Shown in pieces: positions 31,436-39,414 of a stretch of 64,000 nt of DNA. The DNA is from Micromonospora rifamycinica. GTDB taxonomy: Bacteria; Actinomycetota; Actinomycetes; Mycobacteriales; Micromonosporaceae. A model generated the notes under the pieces. The model saw nothing but the letters and a program-made list of their open reading frames with translations. It was not told the origin of the DNA and searched no databases. The first letter of the stretch is position 1; every line of letters begins with the position of its first letter. Made by a program: the position numbers and the translations under genes. The DNA is taken from assembly GCF_900090265.1 (NCBI RefSeq), contig NZ_LT607752.1, forward strand, positions 4,278,001 to 4,342,000, read 5' to 3'.

Positions 31436-32410
31436 TCAGCTCTCCGCCGCGCCGACCTCCCACGAGGGCACCGCCACGGTCACCCCGCTGCGCGGGCCGG
31501 TGTACTCCATCAGGACCAGCGCGATGTCGTCGTCGAGCCGACCGTGCACCCACTCGACCAGGGCGGTCTCCAGCGAGGCCAGGCCGTCGCCGACGGTGCC
31601 GTGCCCGAGCAGCCGCCAGGCCCGGTCCGCGGTCGGGAAGAACTCGCCGTCCCGCCGGGCCTCGCCGAGCCCGTCGGTGAAGAGCAGCAGCCGGTCCCCC
31701 GGCTCCAACCGCTCCACCCGGGGCCGGACCACCGGCATGAACCCCAGCGGCGGGGCGGGGGCGGGCGGCTCCAGCGGGATCACCGCGCCCCGGCGCAGCA
31801 GCAGCGGGGCCGGATGACCGCAGTTGACGATGGTCAACGTCCCGCCGCGCTCCTCCACCACGGCCGCGGTGACGAAGTCCTCGTCACCCACGTTGCGGGC
31901 CACCGCCCGGTCCAGGTCGGCCACCACCGCCCGCAGGTCGGGCCGCTCGTACGCGACGTGCCGGTAGGAGCCGAGCACGATGCTGGCGAGCCGGACCGCG
32001 TCCAGCCCCTTGCCCCGCACGTCTCCGATGATCATGCGGACGCCGTACGGGGTGTCGATCGCCTCGTACAGGTCGCCGCCGATCTCGGCGGTGGCCGTGG
32101 GAGAGATGTAGCGGGCGGCCACCGCCAGAGTGCCGACCTGCGGGCCGAGCGGACGCAGCACCGCCTGCTGGGCCACCGAGGCCAGCCTGGACAACTCGCC
32201 GATCCGTTCGGCCTGCCCCTGCCGGACCGCCGCCACCCCGGCCGACACCACGGTGGCGAAGGCGATCCCGACGAGGGCGACCGCCGTGGTCAGCTCCATC
32301 CCCGGGTCGGTGAGCGCGAAGCCGGACCCGACCACCAGGGCGAGGAGGCCCACCCCGGCCACCGCCCGCCAGGAGGCGAAACCCGCCGCCAGGATCGGCG
32401 CCACCGTCAT
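31436..32410 (-). CDS. SpoIIE-type PP2C serine/threonine phosphatase with membrane helices
   Basis: 324 residues from ATG 32410. Two membrane helices (VGLLALVVGSGFALT and AVALVGIAFATVVSAGVAAV) precede a SpoIIE/RsbU phosphatase domain with the metal-binding blocks EIGGDLYEA, IIGDVRGKGLDAV, VNCGHPAPLL, LLLFTDGLGEARR and DDDIALVLMEY. Such enzymes dephosphorylate anti-anti-sigma factors. The frame stays open upstream to about 32671 and encodes another plausible helix (VGAAVGLLAVVSAI). It contains no ATG, GTG or TTG there and no ribosome site before 32410. The annotated start may therefore be too short, or the 5' end may be frameshifted. Confidence 0.8.
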   Translation of the reverse strand: MTVAPILAAGFASWRAVAGVGLLALVVGSGFALTDPGMELTTAVALVGIAFATVVSAGVAAVRQGQAERIGELSRLASVAQQAVLRPLGPQVGTLAVAARYISPTATAEIGGDLYEAIDTPYGVRMIIGDVRGKGLDAVRLASIVLGSYRHVAYERPDLRAVVADLDRAVARNVGDEDFVTAAVVEERGGTLTIVNCGHPAPLLLRRGAVIPLEPPAPAPPLGFMPVVRPRVERLEPGDRLLLFTDGLGEARRDGEFFPTADRAWRLLGHGTVGDGLASLETALVEWVHGRLDDDIALVLMEYTGPRSGVTVAVPSWEVGAAES

Positions 32411-32648
32411 CAGCGCGACGTAGTGGACCGCCCAGCCGTCGGCCGACTCGATCGCCGAGACGACCGCGAGCAGGCCGACGGCCGCGCCGACGCCGGCGCG
32501 GGATCCGGGACTCAGCGGGCCGCGGCCCGACTGGAAGGCATGTTTACGTACCTGGACAGCATGCCTGATGGAACCGGACCGGAGAATGAACCTAGCCCCA
32601 CGATTGAGGGTGTTCTGCCCGGCCGGGCCGCCCCGGTCGGCCGCACAG

Positions 32649-33320
32649 TCAGCCCAGCACCTCGTACCTGACGGTCAGCGCGCCCAGGTCGACCGAGGCG
32701 ATCGAGGCGAAGGCGGCGCGGGACAGATCGATACAGCGTCCGTCGATGAACGGACCACGGTCGTTGATCCGTACGGTGACGGACTTGCCGTTGGCCGGGT
32801 TGGTGACCCGGACCTTGGTGTTGAACGGCAGGGTCTTGTGCGCGGCGGTCAGCGCGTTCGGGTCGAAGTTCTCACCGTTGGCGGTCAACTGGCCCTCGTC
32901 GTAGAAGGACGCGCCGCAGGAGCCACTGTCGACGACGTTGCTCTTCGGAGCCGTCGCCTTCGGCGTGGCGGCCGGCTTGGGGGCCGCCGTGCGCGGCTTG
33001 CCCCGGGAGGCGGCCTGCGTGCGGGTCGCCCGCGGGCTCGCGGTGACGGTCGGCGACGGGCTGGCGCTCGGGGAGCGGGTGACGCTGGGGCTGGAACTGG
33101 GGCTCGGCGGGGCGGTGGTGACGGTGGCGCCGGGCGTGACCGTGTCCACCACCGCCGGGGCCGGCGCGTCGTCGGCGGTCAACCGGACCGCACCGACCGT
33201 GCCACCGACGGCGAGCGCGACGCCGACCGCAGCGGTGGCGGCGATGCCGGCGGGCGAGGAGAAGATCCGGGTACGCGAGTGCCTGCCGACCACCGGCTCG
33301 GTCCTTTCGTCTGCCTTCAT
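32649..33320 (-). CDS. RlpA-like double-psi beta-barrel exported protein
   Basis: 223 residues. A membrane or signal segment (AGIAATAAVGVALAVGGTVG) is followed by a Ser/Pro/Thr/Lys-rich stalk of about 80 residues. The C-terminal double-psi beta-barrel domain has SCGASFYDEGQLTANGE, FNTKVRVTNPANGKSV and INDRGPFIDGRCIDLSRAA, the pattern of RlpA-like proteins and expansin-like lytic factors. In Gram-negative bacteria RlpA cleaves denuded glycans. In actinomycetes similar proteins are wall-associated, of unproven activity. The acid RlpA catalytic residue is plausible in DRGPF. Confidence 0.82.
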   Translation of the reverse strand: MKADERTEPVVGRHSRTRIFSSPAGIAATAAVGVALAVGGTVGAVRLTADDAPAPAVVDTVTPGATVTTAPPSPSSSPSVTRSPSASPSPTVTASPRATRTQAASRGKPRTAAPKPAATPKATAPKSNVVDSGSCGASFYDEGQLTANGENFDPNALTAAHKTLPFNTKVRVTNPANGKSVTVRINDRGPFIDGRCIDLSRAAFASIASVDLGALTVRYEVLG

Positions 33321-33330
33321 GACGGCTGGG

Positions 33331-33361
33331 ACCGTAGCGAGAGAAGCACTTCCGAAGTCAA
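33331..33361 (-). promoter_or_regulatory. Candidate promoter of the RlpA-like gene
   Basis: On the minus strand TTGACT (33361-33356) is followed after 19 bases by TACGGT (33336-33331), which lies 10 bases before the start codon. The spacing is longer than ideal. The -35 hexamer is a good match. Confidence 0.4.
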
Positions 33362-33512
33362 CGTGATCATGTGGCTATGACCCGAATTGCAGTGATACGT
33401 ACAGCCGATCATCCGATGCCCGCTGGGCCGCACGGGCCAGAATGCCACCGATGGCATTCGCCCGCCGCCCCTCGGCTGGCGGCCCTTGGGAGTCGGCGCC
33501 GAGGATGGGGGC

Positions 33513-34064
33513 ATGACCGCTGAGCTGCGTACCCGCCTGGTCGAGCTGTTCGCCTGGGTCGATCCGGGGCCGGGCAGCAGTCACCTCGTCAGCGACACCT
33601 CCCGCTGGTGGCGGGATGCCGGGGCGCTCGCCGGGCTCGGCCCGGCCCTGGTCGAGCCCTTCCGCTCCGCCCGGCCTACGGTCGTCGTCGCCCCTGCGGT
33701 GACCGGCCTGATCCTCGGGCCACTCGCCGCGACCGCGCTCGGCGTCGGCTTCGTCCCGGCCCACAAGCCCGGCGACGGAAGACTCCCCGCCGCCCCGCTG
33801 ACCTGGGCACAGAGCCCGCCCGACTTCCGGGGCCGGCAGGTCGACCTGGCGGTACGCGACGACCGGCTCGGCGCGGGCGACCGGGTGCTCATGGTGGACG
33901 ACTGGGTGGCCACCGGTGCGCAGGTAAGGGCCGTCCGGGACCTCTGCGCCGCCCGGGGTGCCCACTGGCTCGGCGGCACCGCCGTGGTCGTCGACCTGCC
34001 CGCCCCGGTCGCCGCCGAACTGGGCGTCCACGGCCTGCTCACCAGCGACGACCTGCCCACCTGA
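33513..34064 (+). CDS. Phosphoribosyltransferase-family protein
   Basis: 183 residues with a type I phosphoribosyltransferase core. The PRPP-binding loop is DRVLMVDDWVATGAQVRAV, with the acidic pair DD and the TGAQ turn. Upstream, VVVAPAVTGLILGPLAATAL is the nucleobase-side strand, and the hood region contains GFVPAHKPG. It resembles adenine phosphoribosyltransferase-like proteins. The substrate is not determinable; a purine base is possible. ATG 33513 follows GAGGATGGGGG. Both neighbours are convergent or divergent, so it is monocistronic. Confidence 0.82.
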   Translation: MTAELRTRLVELFAWVDPGPGSSHLVSDTSRWWRDAGALAGLGPALVEPFRSARPTVVVAPAVTGLILGPLAATALGVGFVPAHKPGDGRLPAAPLTWAQSPPDFRGRQVDLAVRDDRLGAGDRVLMVDDWVATGAQVRAVRDLCAARGAHWLGGTAVVVDLPAPVAAELGVHGLLTSDDLPT

Positions 34065-34128
34065 CGGCGGTCGCCGCCCGGCCCTCAGGGTCCACCCGGC
34101 TCCGGCCGGATCAGTGCAGCCCCGACCC

Positions 34129-35010
34129 TTACGGCGTCCGCAGCTCCGGCAGCAACCGGGTGGCGACGTCCACCAGCACCGCCTCGTCCCCGGCGTACCA
34201 GCTGCTGGCCCGGGGCCAGTGGGTGATCACGTCGGTGAAGCCGAGCGCCGCCGCCTGCGCCACCTGCTCGGCGAAGAAGTCCGCGCTGCGCAGCGAGAAG
34301 ACCGGCGCCGAGTCCAGCGAGAGGTAACGGGGCAGGGTGGCCGGGTCACGGCCGGCCTCGTCGAGGGTACGGTCCATCCGGGCGCAGAGCGTCGCCACCC
34401 CGTCCCACCAGGCCGTCAGCTCCTCCTCACCGGTACCGGTGGTGACCCAGCCCTGACCGAACCGGGCGACCAGCCGCATCGACCGGGGTCCGTTGGCGGC
34501 CACCACGAACGGCACCCGGGGCCGCTGCACGCAGCCGGGATTGCTGCGGGCGTCCACGGCGGCGAACCAGTCACCCCGCCAGGTGGTGCCGTCCTCCCGC
34601 AGGATCAGGTCCAGCAGCTCGGTGAACTCGCCGAACCGGTCCACCCGCGGCCGGGGCGGCAGGGTCTCCCCGCCCAGCACCGCCGAGTCGAAGCCGATGC
34701 CGCCCGCGCCGAGGCCCAGCAGCAGCCGCCCGCCGGAAACGTCGTCGAGGGTGGTGACCTGCCGGGCGAAGGCCGCCGGATGCCGGAAGTTGGGCGAGGC
34801 GACCAGGGTGCCGAGCCGGATCCGCTCGGTCACCGTGGCCGCGGCGGTCAGCGTCGCCATCGAGTCGAACCACGGGCCGTCGACCAGATCCCGCCAGCCC
34901 AGATGGTCGTACGTCCAGGCGTGGTCGAAGCCCCACTCGTCGACCTGCTGCCAGCGCCGACGCGACTCCGCCCAGCGCTGGTCGGGAAGGACCACGATGC
35001 CAATCCGCAT
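34129..35010 (-). CDS. LLM-class (F420-type) oxidoreductase
   Basis: 293 residues of the luciferase-like monooxygenase superfamily. The pattern MRIGIVVLPDQRW, FDHAWTYDHLGWRDLVDGPW, RIRLGTLVASPNFRHPAAFA, GRLLLGLGAGG and VPFVVAANGPRSMRLVARFG fits the F420-dependent LLM class. ATG 35010 gives the family N-terminus; longer frames add an Arg-rich shadow. The substrate is unknown. It lies 82 bases downstream of the tRNA-Gly terminator on the same strand. Confidence 0.87.
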   Translation of the reverse strand: MRIGIVVLPDQRWAESRRRWQQVDEWGFDHAWTYDHLGWRDLVDGPWFDSMATLTAAATVTERIRLGTLVASPNFRHPAAFARQVTTLDDVSGGRLLLGLGAGGIGFDSAVLGGETLPPRPRVDRFGEFTELLDLILREDGTTWRGDWFAAVDARSNPGCVQRPRVPFVVAANGPRSMRLVARFGQGWVTTGTGEEELTAWWDGVATLCARMDRTLDEAGRDPATLPRYLSLDSAPVFSLRSADFFAEQVAQAAALGFTDVITHWPRASSWYAGDEAVLVDVATRLLPELRTP

Positions 35011-35091
35011 GATCACCAGAGTACGTCGCCGGCAACGGCACCGCCCTCGCCGCAGCGGCCCGCCATTCATGCTCGGACGCCACCCGGAACG

Positions 35092-35134
35092 ACGGAAGCC
35101 CTGGCGGGACGTCTGTCCTGACCAGGGCTTCCGT
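35092..35134 (-). terminator. Terminator of tRNA-Gly
   Basis: A perfect 13-bp stem, ACGGAAGCCCTGG (35092-35104) with its complement at 35122-35134. The 17-base loop holds a small inner stem. It begins three bases after the tRNA 3' end on the minus strand. Confidence 0.8.
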
Positions 35135-35137
35135 GCG

Positions 35138-35211
35138 TGGAGCGGGTGACGGGAATCGAACCCGCACTGTCAGCTTGGGAAGCTGATGTTCTGCCATTGA
35201 ACTACACCCGC
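35138..35211 (-). tRNA. tRNA-Gly (anticodon CCC)
   Basis: On the minus strand the cloverleaf is clear. The acceptor GCGGGTG pairs with CACCCGC. The D arm has TAGTTCAATGGCAGAAC. The anticodon stem TCAGC/GCTGA encloses loop TTCCCAA (anticodon CCC). The T arm has GGTTCGATTC. The discriminator base is T and the terminal CCA is encoded. It reads GGG codons. Confidence 0.97.
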
Positions 35212-35445
35212 GAGCGGCACCACTGTACCTGACGTCACCGGACCCGCGCACCCTGGCACCCCCGCGCGCCCCCGACGACAGGCTGTCACCGACCCGCCAC
35301 CAGCAGCGCAAATGAAACGGTCAGATGTTTCACAGAAGCCGCTTGGTGACGTTCTCAAACGTGTCGATCAGTTGTAACGTCACCCCCACGTTCACGACCT
35401 CGGTGCGACATACCCCCTGTCGTACCGCCAGAAAGAGGTGGGCCC

Positions 35446-36483
35446 ATGGGACTGCGTCCCAACCTGCTGACCCGGCGTGCCGCCGGCGTCGCATCGACGA
35501 CCTTCGCGCTGCTGCTGAGCACCGCCGCGGTGGGCGTCGTGCCTGCGGCTTCCGCGTACTCCGCAGCCCCCGACAGCACCTCCTGCGCCGAGCCGACCGA
35601 CGCGCACGCGGACGTCCACTCCGACGCGCGTGTCCGTGGCGGTGCCGCGAAGGCCGCCCACAAGCGGCACGACCCGAACGAGCTGACCGCCAAGCAGGTG
35701 CAGGAGCGGGAGGCGGATTTCGCCGCGGCCCTGCGCAACAGCACGCTGCGGTCGAAGTCCAGCCTCCGGACCGGCTCCACCGAGGGCCAGACGGTCGCGT
35801 TGGCCCCGATCTCCATCCCGGTGGTCGTGCACGTGATCCAGCGGGACAGCACCCGGGCCGGGGGCAACATCCCCGACTCGATGATCAACTCGCAGATCAG
35901 CGTGCTGAACCAGGCGTACAGCGGCGCGACCGGGGGTGCGGCCACCGGCTTCACCTTCCAGCTCCAGAAGATCAACCGGGTCACCAACGCGTCCTGGTAC
36001 CCGATCGTGCAGGGGTCCTCGGGCGAGCGGGCGATGAAGACCTCGCTGCGTACCGGCGGCAAGAACACCCTCAACATGTACCTGGGCGAGCTGAGCGACG
36101 ACCTGCTCGGCTGGGCGACCTTCCCGAAGCGCACCCTGGACGTGATGGACGGCGTCGTCGTGCTCGGCGAGTCGCTGCCGAACGGCACCGCCACCAACTA
36201 CAACCTGGGCGACACCGGCACCCACGAGGTCGGCCACTGGCTGAACCTCTACCACACCTTCCAGGGTGGCTGCTCGGGCTCGGGCGACGGCGTCTCCGAC
36301 ACGCCGGCCGAGCGCGAGCCGGCCTACCAGTGCCCCACCGGCCGGGACACCTGCACCGCGACCGGCAAGGACCCGATCACCAACTTCATGGACTACACCT
36401 ACGACTCGTGCATGTACCAGTTCACCGCCGGGCAGGCCAGCCGGATGGTGAACGCCTGGACCGTCTACCGGGCAGCCGCCTGA
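35446..36483 (+). CDS. Secreted M43-type zinc metalloprotease
   Basis: 345 residues. A signal peptide (TTFALLLSTAAVGVVPAASA) is followed by a propeptide-like charged region. The catalytic domain begins near VVVHVIQRDS. The zinc site is HEVGHWLNLYHTF (HExxHxxxxxH, around residue 260) and the Met-turn lies in NFMDYTYDSCMYQFT, the pappalysin/cytophagalysin (M43) pattern. Cysteines C-terminal to the zinc site suit disulfides outside the cell. AAAGAGGTGGG precedes ATG 35446. It is monocistronic, with a strong terminator. The substrate is unknown. Confidence 0.9.
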   Translation: MGLRPNLLTRRAAGVASTTFALLLSTAAVGVVPAASAYSAAPDSTSCAEPTDAHADVHSDARVRGGAAKAAHKRHDPNELTAKQVQEREADFAAALRNSTLRSKSSLRTGSTEGQTVALAPISIPVVVHVIQRDSTRAGGNIPDSMINSQISVLNQAYSGATGGAATGFTFQLQKINRVTNASWYPIVQGSSGERAMKTSLRTGGKNTLNMYLGELSDDLLGWATFPKRTLDVMDGVVVLGESLPNGTATNYNLGDTGTHEVGHWLNLYHTFQGGCSGSGDGVSDTPAEREPAYQCPTGRDTCTATGKDPITNFMDYTYDSCMYQFTAGQASRMVNAWTVYRAAA

Positions 36484-36502
36484 CCGGTAACCGGCAGACC
36501 TG

Positions 36503-36543
36503 ACGGTGCCGGCTCCGTCCTTCCCGGACGGGGCCGGCACCGT
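36503..36543 (+). terminator. Terminator of the M43 protease gene
   Basis: Nested stem: ACGGTGCCGGC (36503-36513) with its complement at 36533-36543, plus inner CCGTCC/GGACGG. It may also serve the convergent gene ending at 36555. Confidence 0.85.
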
Positions 36544-36554
36544 CGTGTGCGGGA

Positions 36555-37109
36555 TCAGGCGGCGGTACGCCGGGTGTCGAAGCCGTGCCGCCCACGTCGG
36601 GACGGCCGCTGGTCGGGCAGCCCGGAGACGCCCGGTCGGCCCGCCGCCGGATCGAGCCAGACCTGCACCGAGGGTCGGTCGCCGTCGGGGCTCAGCGGGC
36701 CACCGTGGTCGCGGCGGGTGAGCATCGCGACGTCGACACTGAACTCGAAGAGCCGCCAGTCGACCTGGGGCGCGGCCCGGCCGATCGCGGCGACCAGCTC
36801 GACCCGGGCCGGATCGGTCACCGGCTCGGCCCGACCGGCGACGTAGGCCTCGTCGTCGCTGTCCTCCGACGGGAACGAGTGGAGCGCGTAGCGGCCGTCG
36901 CGTTCGAGGTCACGCCGCTTGGGCGAGTCGACGACGAAGCAGAACAGCCCGCCGTCGGTGACCACCGGGCAGACCGGGTGCACCCGGGGACCACCGTCGG
37001 CGCGGACCGTGGCCAGGTAGCCGAAGCCCGGCCCGTACTGCTGGAGGAGAAGGCGGATCCCGTCGGCGAGTCGGGGCTCGTCGGCGGCGAAAACGGACCA
37101 GGATGTCAT
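36555..37109 (-). CDS. PNPOx-like split beta-barrel flavin/F420-binding protein
   Basis: 184 residues with the pyridoxamine-phosphate-oxidase-like fold. Typical segments are FGYLATVRADGGPRVHPVCP, LFCFVVDSPKRRDLERDGRYALHSFP and DEAYVAGRAEPVTD. Members bind FMN, F420 or heme; no specific cofactor can be assigned. The C-terminal 50 residues are Gly/Pro/Arg-rich. ATG 37109 is preferred; GTG 37115 is an alternative. A perfect LexA-type box lies 13 bases upstream of the start, so it may be DNA-damage inducible. The gene is divergent from dcd. Confidence 0.8.
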   Translation of the reverse strand: MTSWSVFAADEPRLADGIRLLLQQYGPGFGYLATVRADGGPRVHPVCPVVTDGGLFCFVVDSPKRRDLERDGRYALHSFPSEDSDDEAYVAGRAEPVTDPARVELVAAIGRAAPQVDWRLFEFSVDVAMLTRRDHGGPLSPDGDRPSVQVWLDPAAGRPGVSGLPDQRPSRRGRHGFDTRRTAA

Positions 37110-37121
37110 GTCCACACTCTA

Positions 37122-37137
37122 TCGAACAGGCGTTCGA
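37122..37137. promoter_or_regulatory. LexA (SOS) box
   Basis: TCGAAC-AGGC-GTTCGA is a perfect match to the Gram-positive/actinobacterial LexA operator (TCGAAC-N4-GTTCGA). It is 13 bases upstream of the PNPOx-like gene and about 150 bases upstream of dcd, so it can control the first directly and perhaps the second. Confidence 0.8.
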
Positions 37138-37277
37138 AAATCAGTCCGACACGCAGGTGGAACGGCCTTTCTTTGGCCGGGTCGCCCGTCGTGGTGCCGG
37201 CCGGCACCGAGGTTCGTCGGTACCCCGTCCGGGTGGGCGTCGGCGGCCCGGCCACCGGCCGACGCCGGGGTGCTCGC

Positions 37278-37283
37278 TATGGT
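37278..37283 (+). promoter_or_regulatory. -10 element of dcd, leaderless
   Basis: TATGGT lies six bases upstream of the dcd ATG (37290). No ribosome site intervenes, so the mRNA probably starts at the A of ATG. Confidence 0.5.
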
Positions 37284-37289
37284 GTCCCG

Positions 37290-37868
37290 ATGCTGCTCTC
37301 CGACCGGGACCTGGTCTCCGAGATCAAGGCGGGCGCGCTGGCGCTGGAGCCGTTCGAGCCGAGTCTGGTGCAGCCCTCCAGCATCGACGTACGCCTCGAC
37401 AAGCTGTTCCGGGTCTTCAACAACCACCTCTACACCCACATCGACCCGGCCGTGCAGCAGGACGACCTGACCTCCATGGTCGAGGTGCCGGCGGGTGAGC
37501 CGTTCGTGCTGCACCCGGGCGAGTTCGTGCTCGCCTCCACGCTTGAGGTGATCTCCCTCGGCGACCAGCTCGCCGGCCGGCTGGAGGGCAAGTCGAGCCT
37601 GGGTCGGCTGGGCCTGCTCACCCACTCGACCGCCGGCTTCATCGACCCGGGCTTCTCCGGCCACGTCACGCTGGAGCTGTCGAACGTGGCGAACCTGCCG
37701 ATCACGCTCTGGCCGGGCATGAAGATCGGCCAGCTCTGCATCTTCCGGCTCTCCTCGCCGGCCGAGCACCCCTACGGCTCCGAGATCTACGGGTCGCGCT
37801 ACCAGGGCCAGCGCGGGCCGACCCAGAGCCGCTCCTGGCAGAACTGGCGTACCTGGCCCACCCGCTGA
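37290..37868 (+). CDS. dcd: dCTP deaminase
   Basis: 192 residues, full length for dCTP deaminase. The N-terminal MLLSDRDLVSEIKAG, the VQPSSIDVRLD block, the catalytic LEGKSSLGRLGLLTHSTAGFIDPGF motif with its essential Glu, and the C-terminal YGSRYQGQRGPTQSR are all present. It converts dCTP to dUTP (or dUMP in bifunctional forms) for dTMP synthesis. The start is probably leaderless. A LexA box lies upstream in the divergent promoter region. The stop is followed by three tandem 41-bp repeats and a strong hairpin. Confidence 0.95.
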   Translation: MLLSDRDLVSEIKAGALALEPFEPSLVQPSSIDVRLDKLFRVFNNHLYTHIDPAVQQDDLTSMVEVPAGEPFVLHPGEFVLASTLEVISLGDQLAGRLEGKSSLGRLGLLTHSTAGFIDPGFSGHVTLELSNVANLPITLWPGMKIGQLCIFRLSSPAEHPYGSEIYGSRYQGQRGPTQSRSWQNWRTWPTR

Positions 37869-37888
37869 CCACTCCGGTCCGGCCCGGG

Positions 37889-38013
37889 CCGCCCCCTGGG
37901 GCCGGAACCACCGTGAGCGCACGGTCACCCCGCCCCCTGGCGCCGGGGCCGCCGTGAGCGCACGGTCACCCCGCCCCGTGGGGCCGGGGCCGCCGTGAGC
38001 GCGCACGGTCACC
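37889..38013. repeat. Three tandem 41-bp repeats, each with a hairpin
   Basis: Units starting near 37889, 37930 and 37971 share CCGCCCC(C/G)TGG(G/C)GCCGG and a CCGTG-AGCG-CACGG hairpin. The third has an extra GC in the loop. They lie just after the dcd stop and could form consecutive weak terminators. Confidence 0.85.
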
Positions 38014-38030
38014 CCGGCAACTGACGCACC

Positions 38031-38064
38031 GCGTGCGGGCCTCCCGGGCGGGAGGCCCGCACGC
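38031..38064. terminator. Strong hairpin between dcd and the NlpC/P60 gene
   Basis: A perfect 15-bp stem, GCGTGCGGGCCTCCC (38031-38045) with its complement at 38050-38064, and loop GGGC. It lies just downstream of the convergent NlpC/P60 stop. Confidence 0.85.
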
Positions 38065-38069
38065 GCGGC

Positions 38070-39110
38070 TCAGCCGGGACGGCCGTAGCTGTTGACCGGC
38101 CCGTCGTCGACCCGCTTCATCGTGATCGGCTTACCGGCCTGGGAGGCGTGCACGACCCAGCCGTCCCCGACGTACATCCCGACGTGGTGCAGGTCGGCGT
38201 AGTAGAAGACCAGGTCGCCGGGGCGCAGGTCGGCCCGGCTCACCCGGTCGGTGACCTGGCGCTGCTGCCGGGCATTGTGCGGCAGCGAGACCCCGGCCTT
38301 CGCCCAGGCGGCCATGGTCAGCCCGGAGCAGTCGTAGTTGTTCGGGCCGGCCGCGCCCCACACGTACAGCTTGCCGATCTGGGCGCAGGCGAACTTGACC
38401 GCGGTGCCGGACGGGCCGCCGGGGTAGCCGGCCGGGCACGGGGCCGGGCGCAGCTTGCCGCCGCCGCCGTTGCCGTAGACCTTGAGCCGCAGCTTCTGCA
38501 ACCGGTCGATCTCGGCGTTGATCTGCTTCTTCTTCGCCGCCAGCTGGGCCTCGGTACGGGCCAGCTGGGCGACCATCTCGTCCAGCGGCGCCTTGGTCGC
38601 GGCGAGTTCGTCGCGCAGCTCGGCGACGGCCCGCACCTCGCGCTGCTGGCGGCTGGCGAACCGGTCCAGCAGGCCCAGCTGGGTGACCACCTGGCTCGGG
38701 CTGTGGCTGCCCAGCAGGGCGTTGACGGTGGACATGTTCTCGCCCTTGTACGCCTGGACGGCGAGGCCGCTGACCTGGTTCATCGCCTGGTCGACCTGGC
38801 GCTGCAACGGCGCGATCCGCTTGCCGAGCGCGTCGGCCTGCCGGCGCTTGGCGGCGAGGTCGGCGCGGGTGGCGTTGTGCTGCTCGATGATCGGTTCGAG
38901 CCTGTTCCAGTCCTGGTCGATCTGCCGCTCGATCTCGGCGACCGAGGGGTCGGCGTGGGCGGCCGTGGCGCCACCGGTCAGGACGACCAGGGCGGCGGTC
39001 AGGGCGGTGAGGGTGGTGGTGTAGCGGGACCAGCGTGGGCGCGACGGCACCGTCTCCCGGGCGACCTGGGTCGACCGACGCGACGGTGGCCGCGGGGCAT
39101 GGTGTGCCAC
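38070..39110 (-). CDS. NlpC/P60 peptidoglycan endopeptidase (RipA-like), c-di-AMP riboswitch controlled
   Basis: 346 residues. A signal peptide (TLTALTAALVVLTGGATAAHA) is followed by a long coiled coil (residues 55-215; alternating Gln, Glu, Leu, Ala, Lys) that is likely to hold the enzyme inactive or at the divisome. The C-terminal NlpC/P60 domain has the nucleophile in NYDCSGLTMAAW and the histidine in DLHHVGMYVGDGWVVHA. This is the RipA-like layout of actinobacterial D,L-endopeptidases acting in septal separation. GTG 39110 is used. The leader carries a ydaO-type cyclic-di-AMP riboswitch, so expression should respond to c-di-AMP. A paralogue follows upstream at 39415-40422. Confidence 0.92.
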   Translation of the reverse strand: MAHHAPRPPSRRSTQVARETVPSRPRWSRYTTTLTALTAALVVLTGGATAAHADPSVAEIERQIDQDWNRLEPIIEQHNATRADLAAKRRQADALGKRIAPLQRQVDQAMNQVSGLAVQAYKGENMSTVNALLGSHSPSQVVTQLGLLDRFASRQQREVRAVAELRDELAATKAPLDEMVAQLARTEAQLAAKKKQINAEIDRLQKLRLKVYGNGGGGKLRPAPCPAGYPGGPSGTAVKFACAQIGKLYVWGAAGPNNYDCSGLTMAAWAKAGVSLPHNARQQRQVTDRVSRADLRPGDLVFYYADLHHVGMYVGDGWVVHASQAGKPITMKRVDDGPVNSYGRPG

Positions 39111-39133
39111 CGGGCTCCGGGCTCCTTCTTCCT

Positions 39134-39253
39134 CGACCGCCTACCGGGTTAGCTGACGGGTTCGGGCGGGAAGGGAGCGCCCTACCGCGGTGGTCGCGGA
39201 TTCACCCCGGCGTACCTGGGTCCCCGGCTCGCCCGGAGGCGACTCGGCGGTGT
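39134..39253 (-). ncRNA. ydaO/yuaA-type cyclic-di-AMP riboswitch
   Basis: On the minus strand the conserved cores are in order: a 5' P1 strand ACCGCC, GGGGACCC, GGGGTGAATC, a variable hairpin with TAGGGCGCTCCCTT, then GAACCCGTCAGCTAACC and GTAGGCGGT, whose 3' end pairs with P1. These match the ydaO motif (Rfam RF00379) known upstream of NlpC/P60 and Rpf genes in actinomycetes, where c-di-AMP turns expression off. The boundaries are approximate. Confidence 0.9.
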
Positions 39254-39372
39254 CGGGCGACGCCACCCCGGGTGGGGCGGACCTGGTGCCGACCGACGAT
39301 TGACCAGAGTAGAGACGGTCGTTATCGATCCGCAACCCGCCGGGCCGGCACACTCCGTGACCGGAAAACGCG

Positions 39373-39401
39373 CAACCCCCGGCCCATCGGGCCGGGGGTT
39401 G
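39373..39401 (-). terminator. Terminator of the second NlpC/P60 gene
   Basis: A perfect 13-bp stem, CAACCCCCGGCCC (39373-39385) with its complement at 39389-39401, and a three-base loop. It isolates the riboswitch-controlled gene from the upstream paralogue. Confidence 0.88.
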
Positions 39402-39414
39402 ACATATGTGCTGG

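Noticed and set aside
35138..35211. tRNA-Gly as an integration site of a mobile element
   Set aside because: No integrase gene and no direct repeat of the tRNA 3' end were seen within the window.
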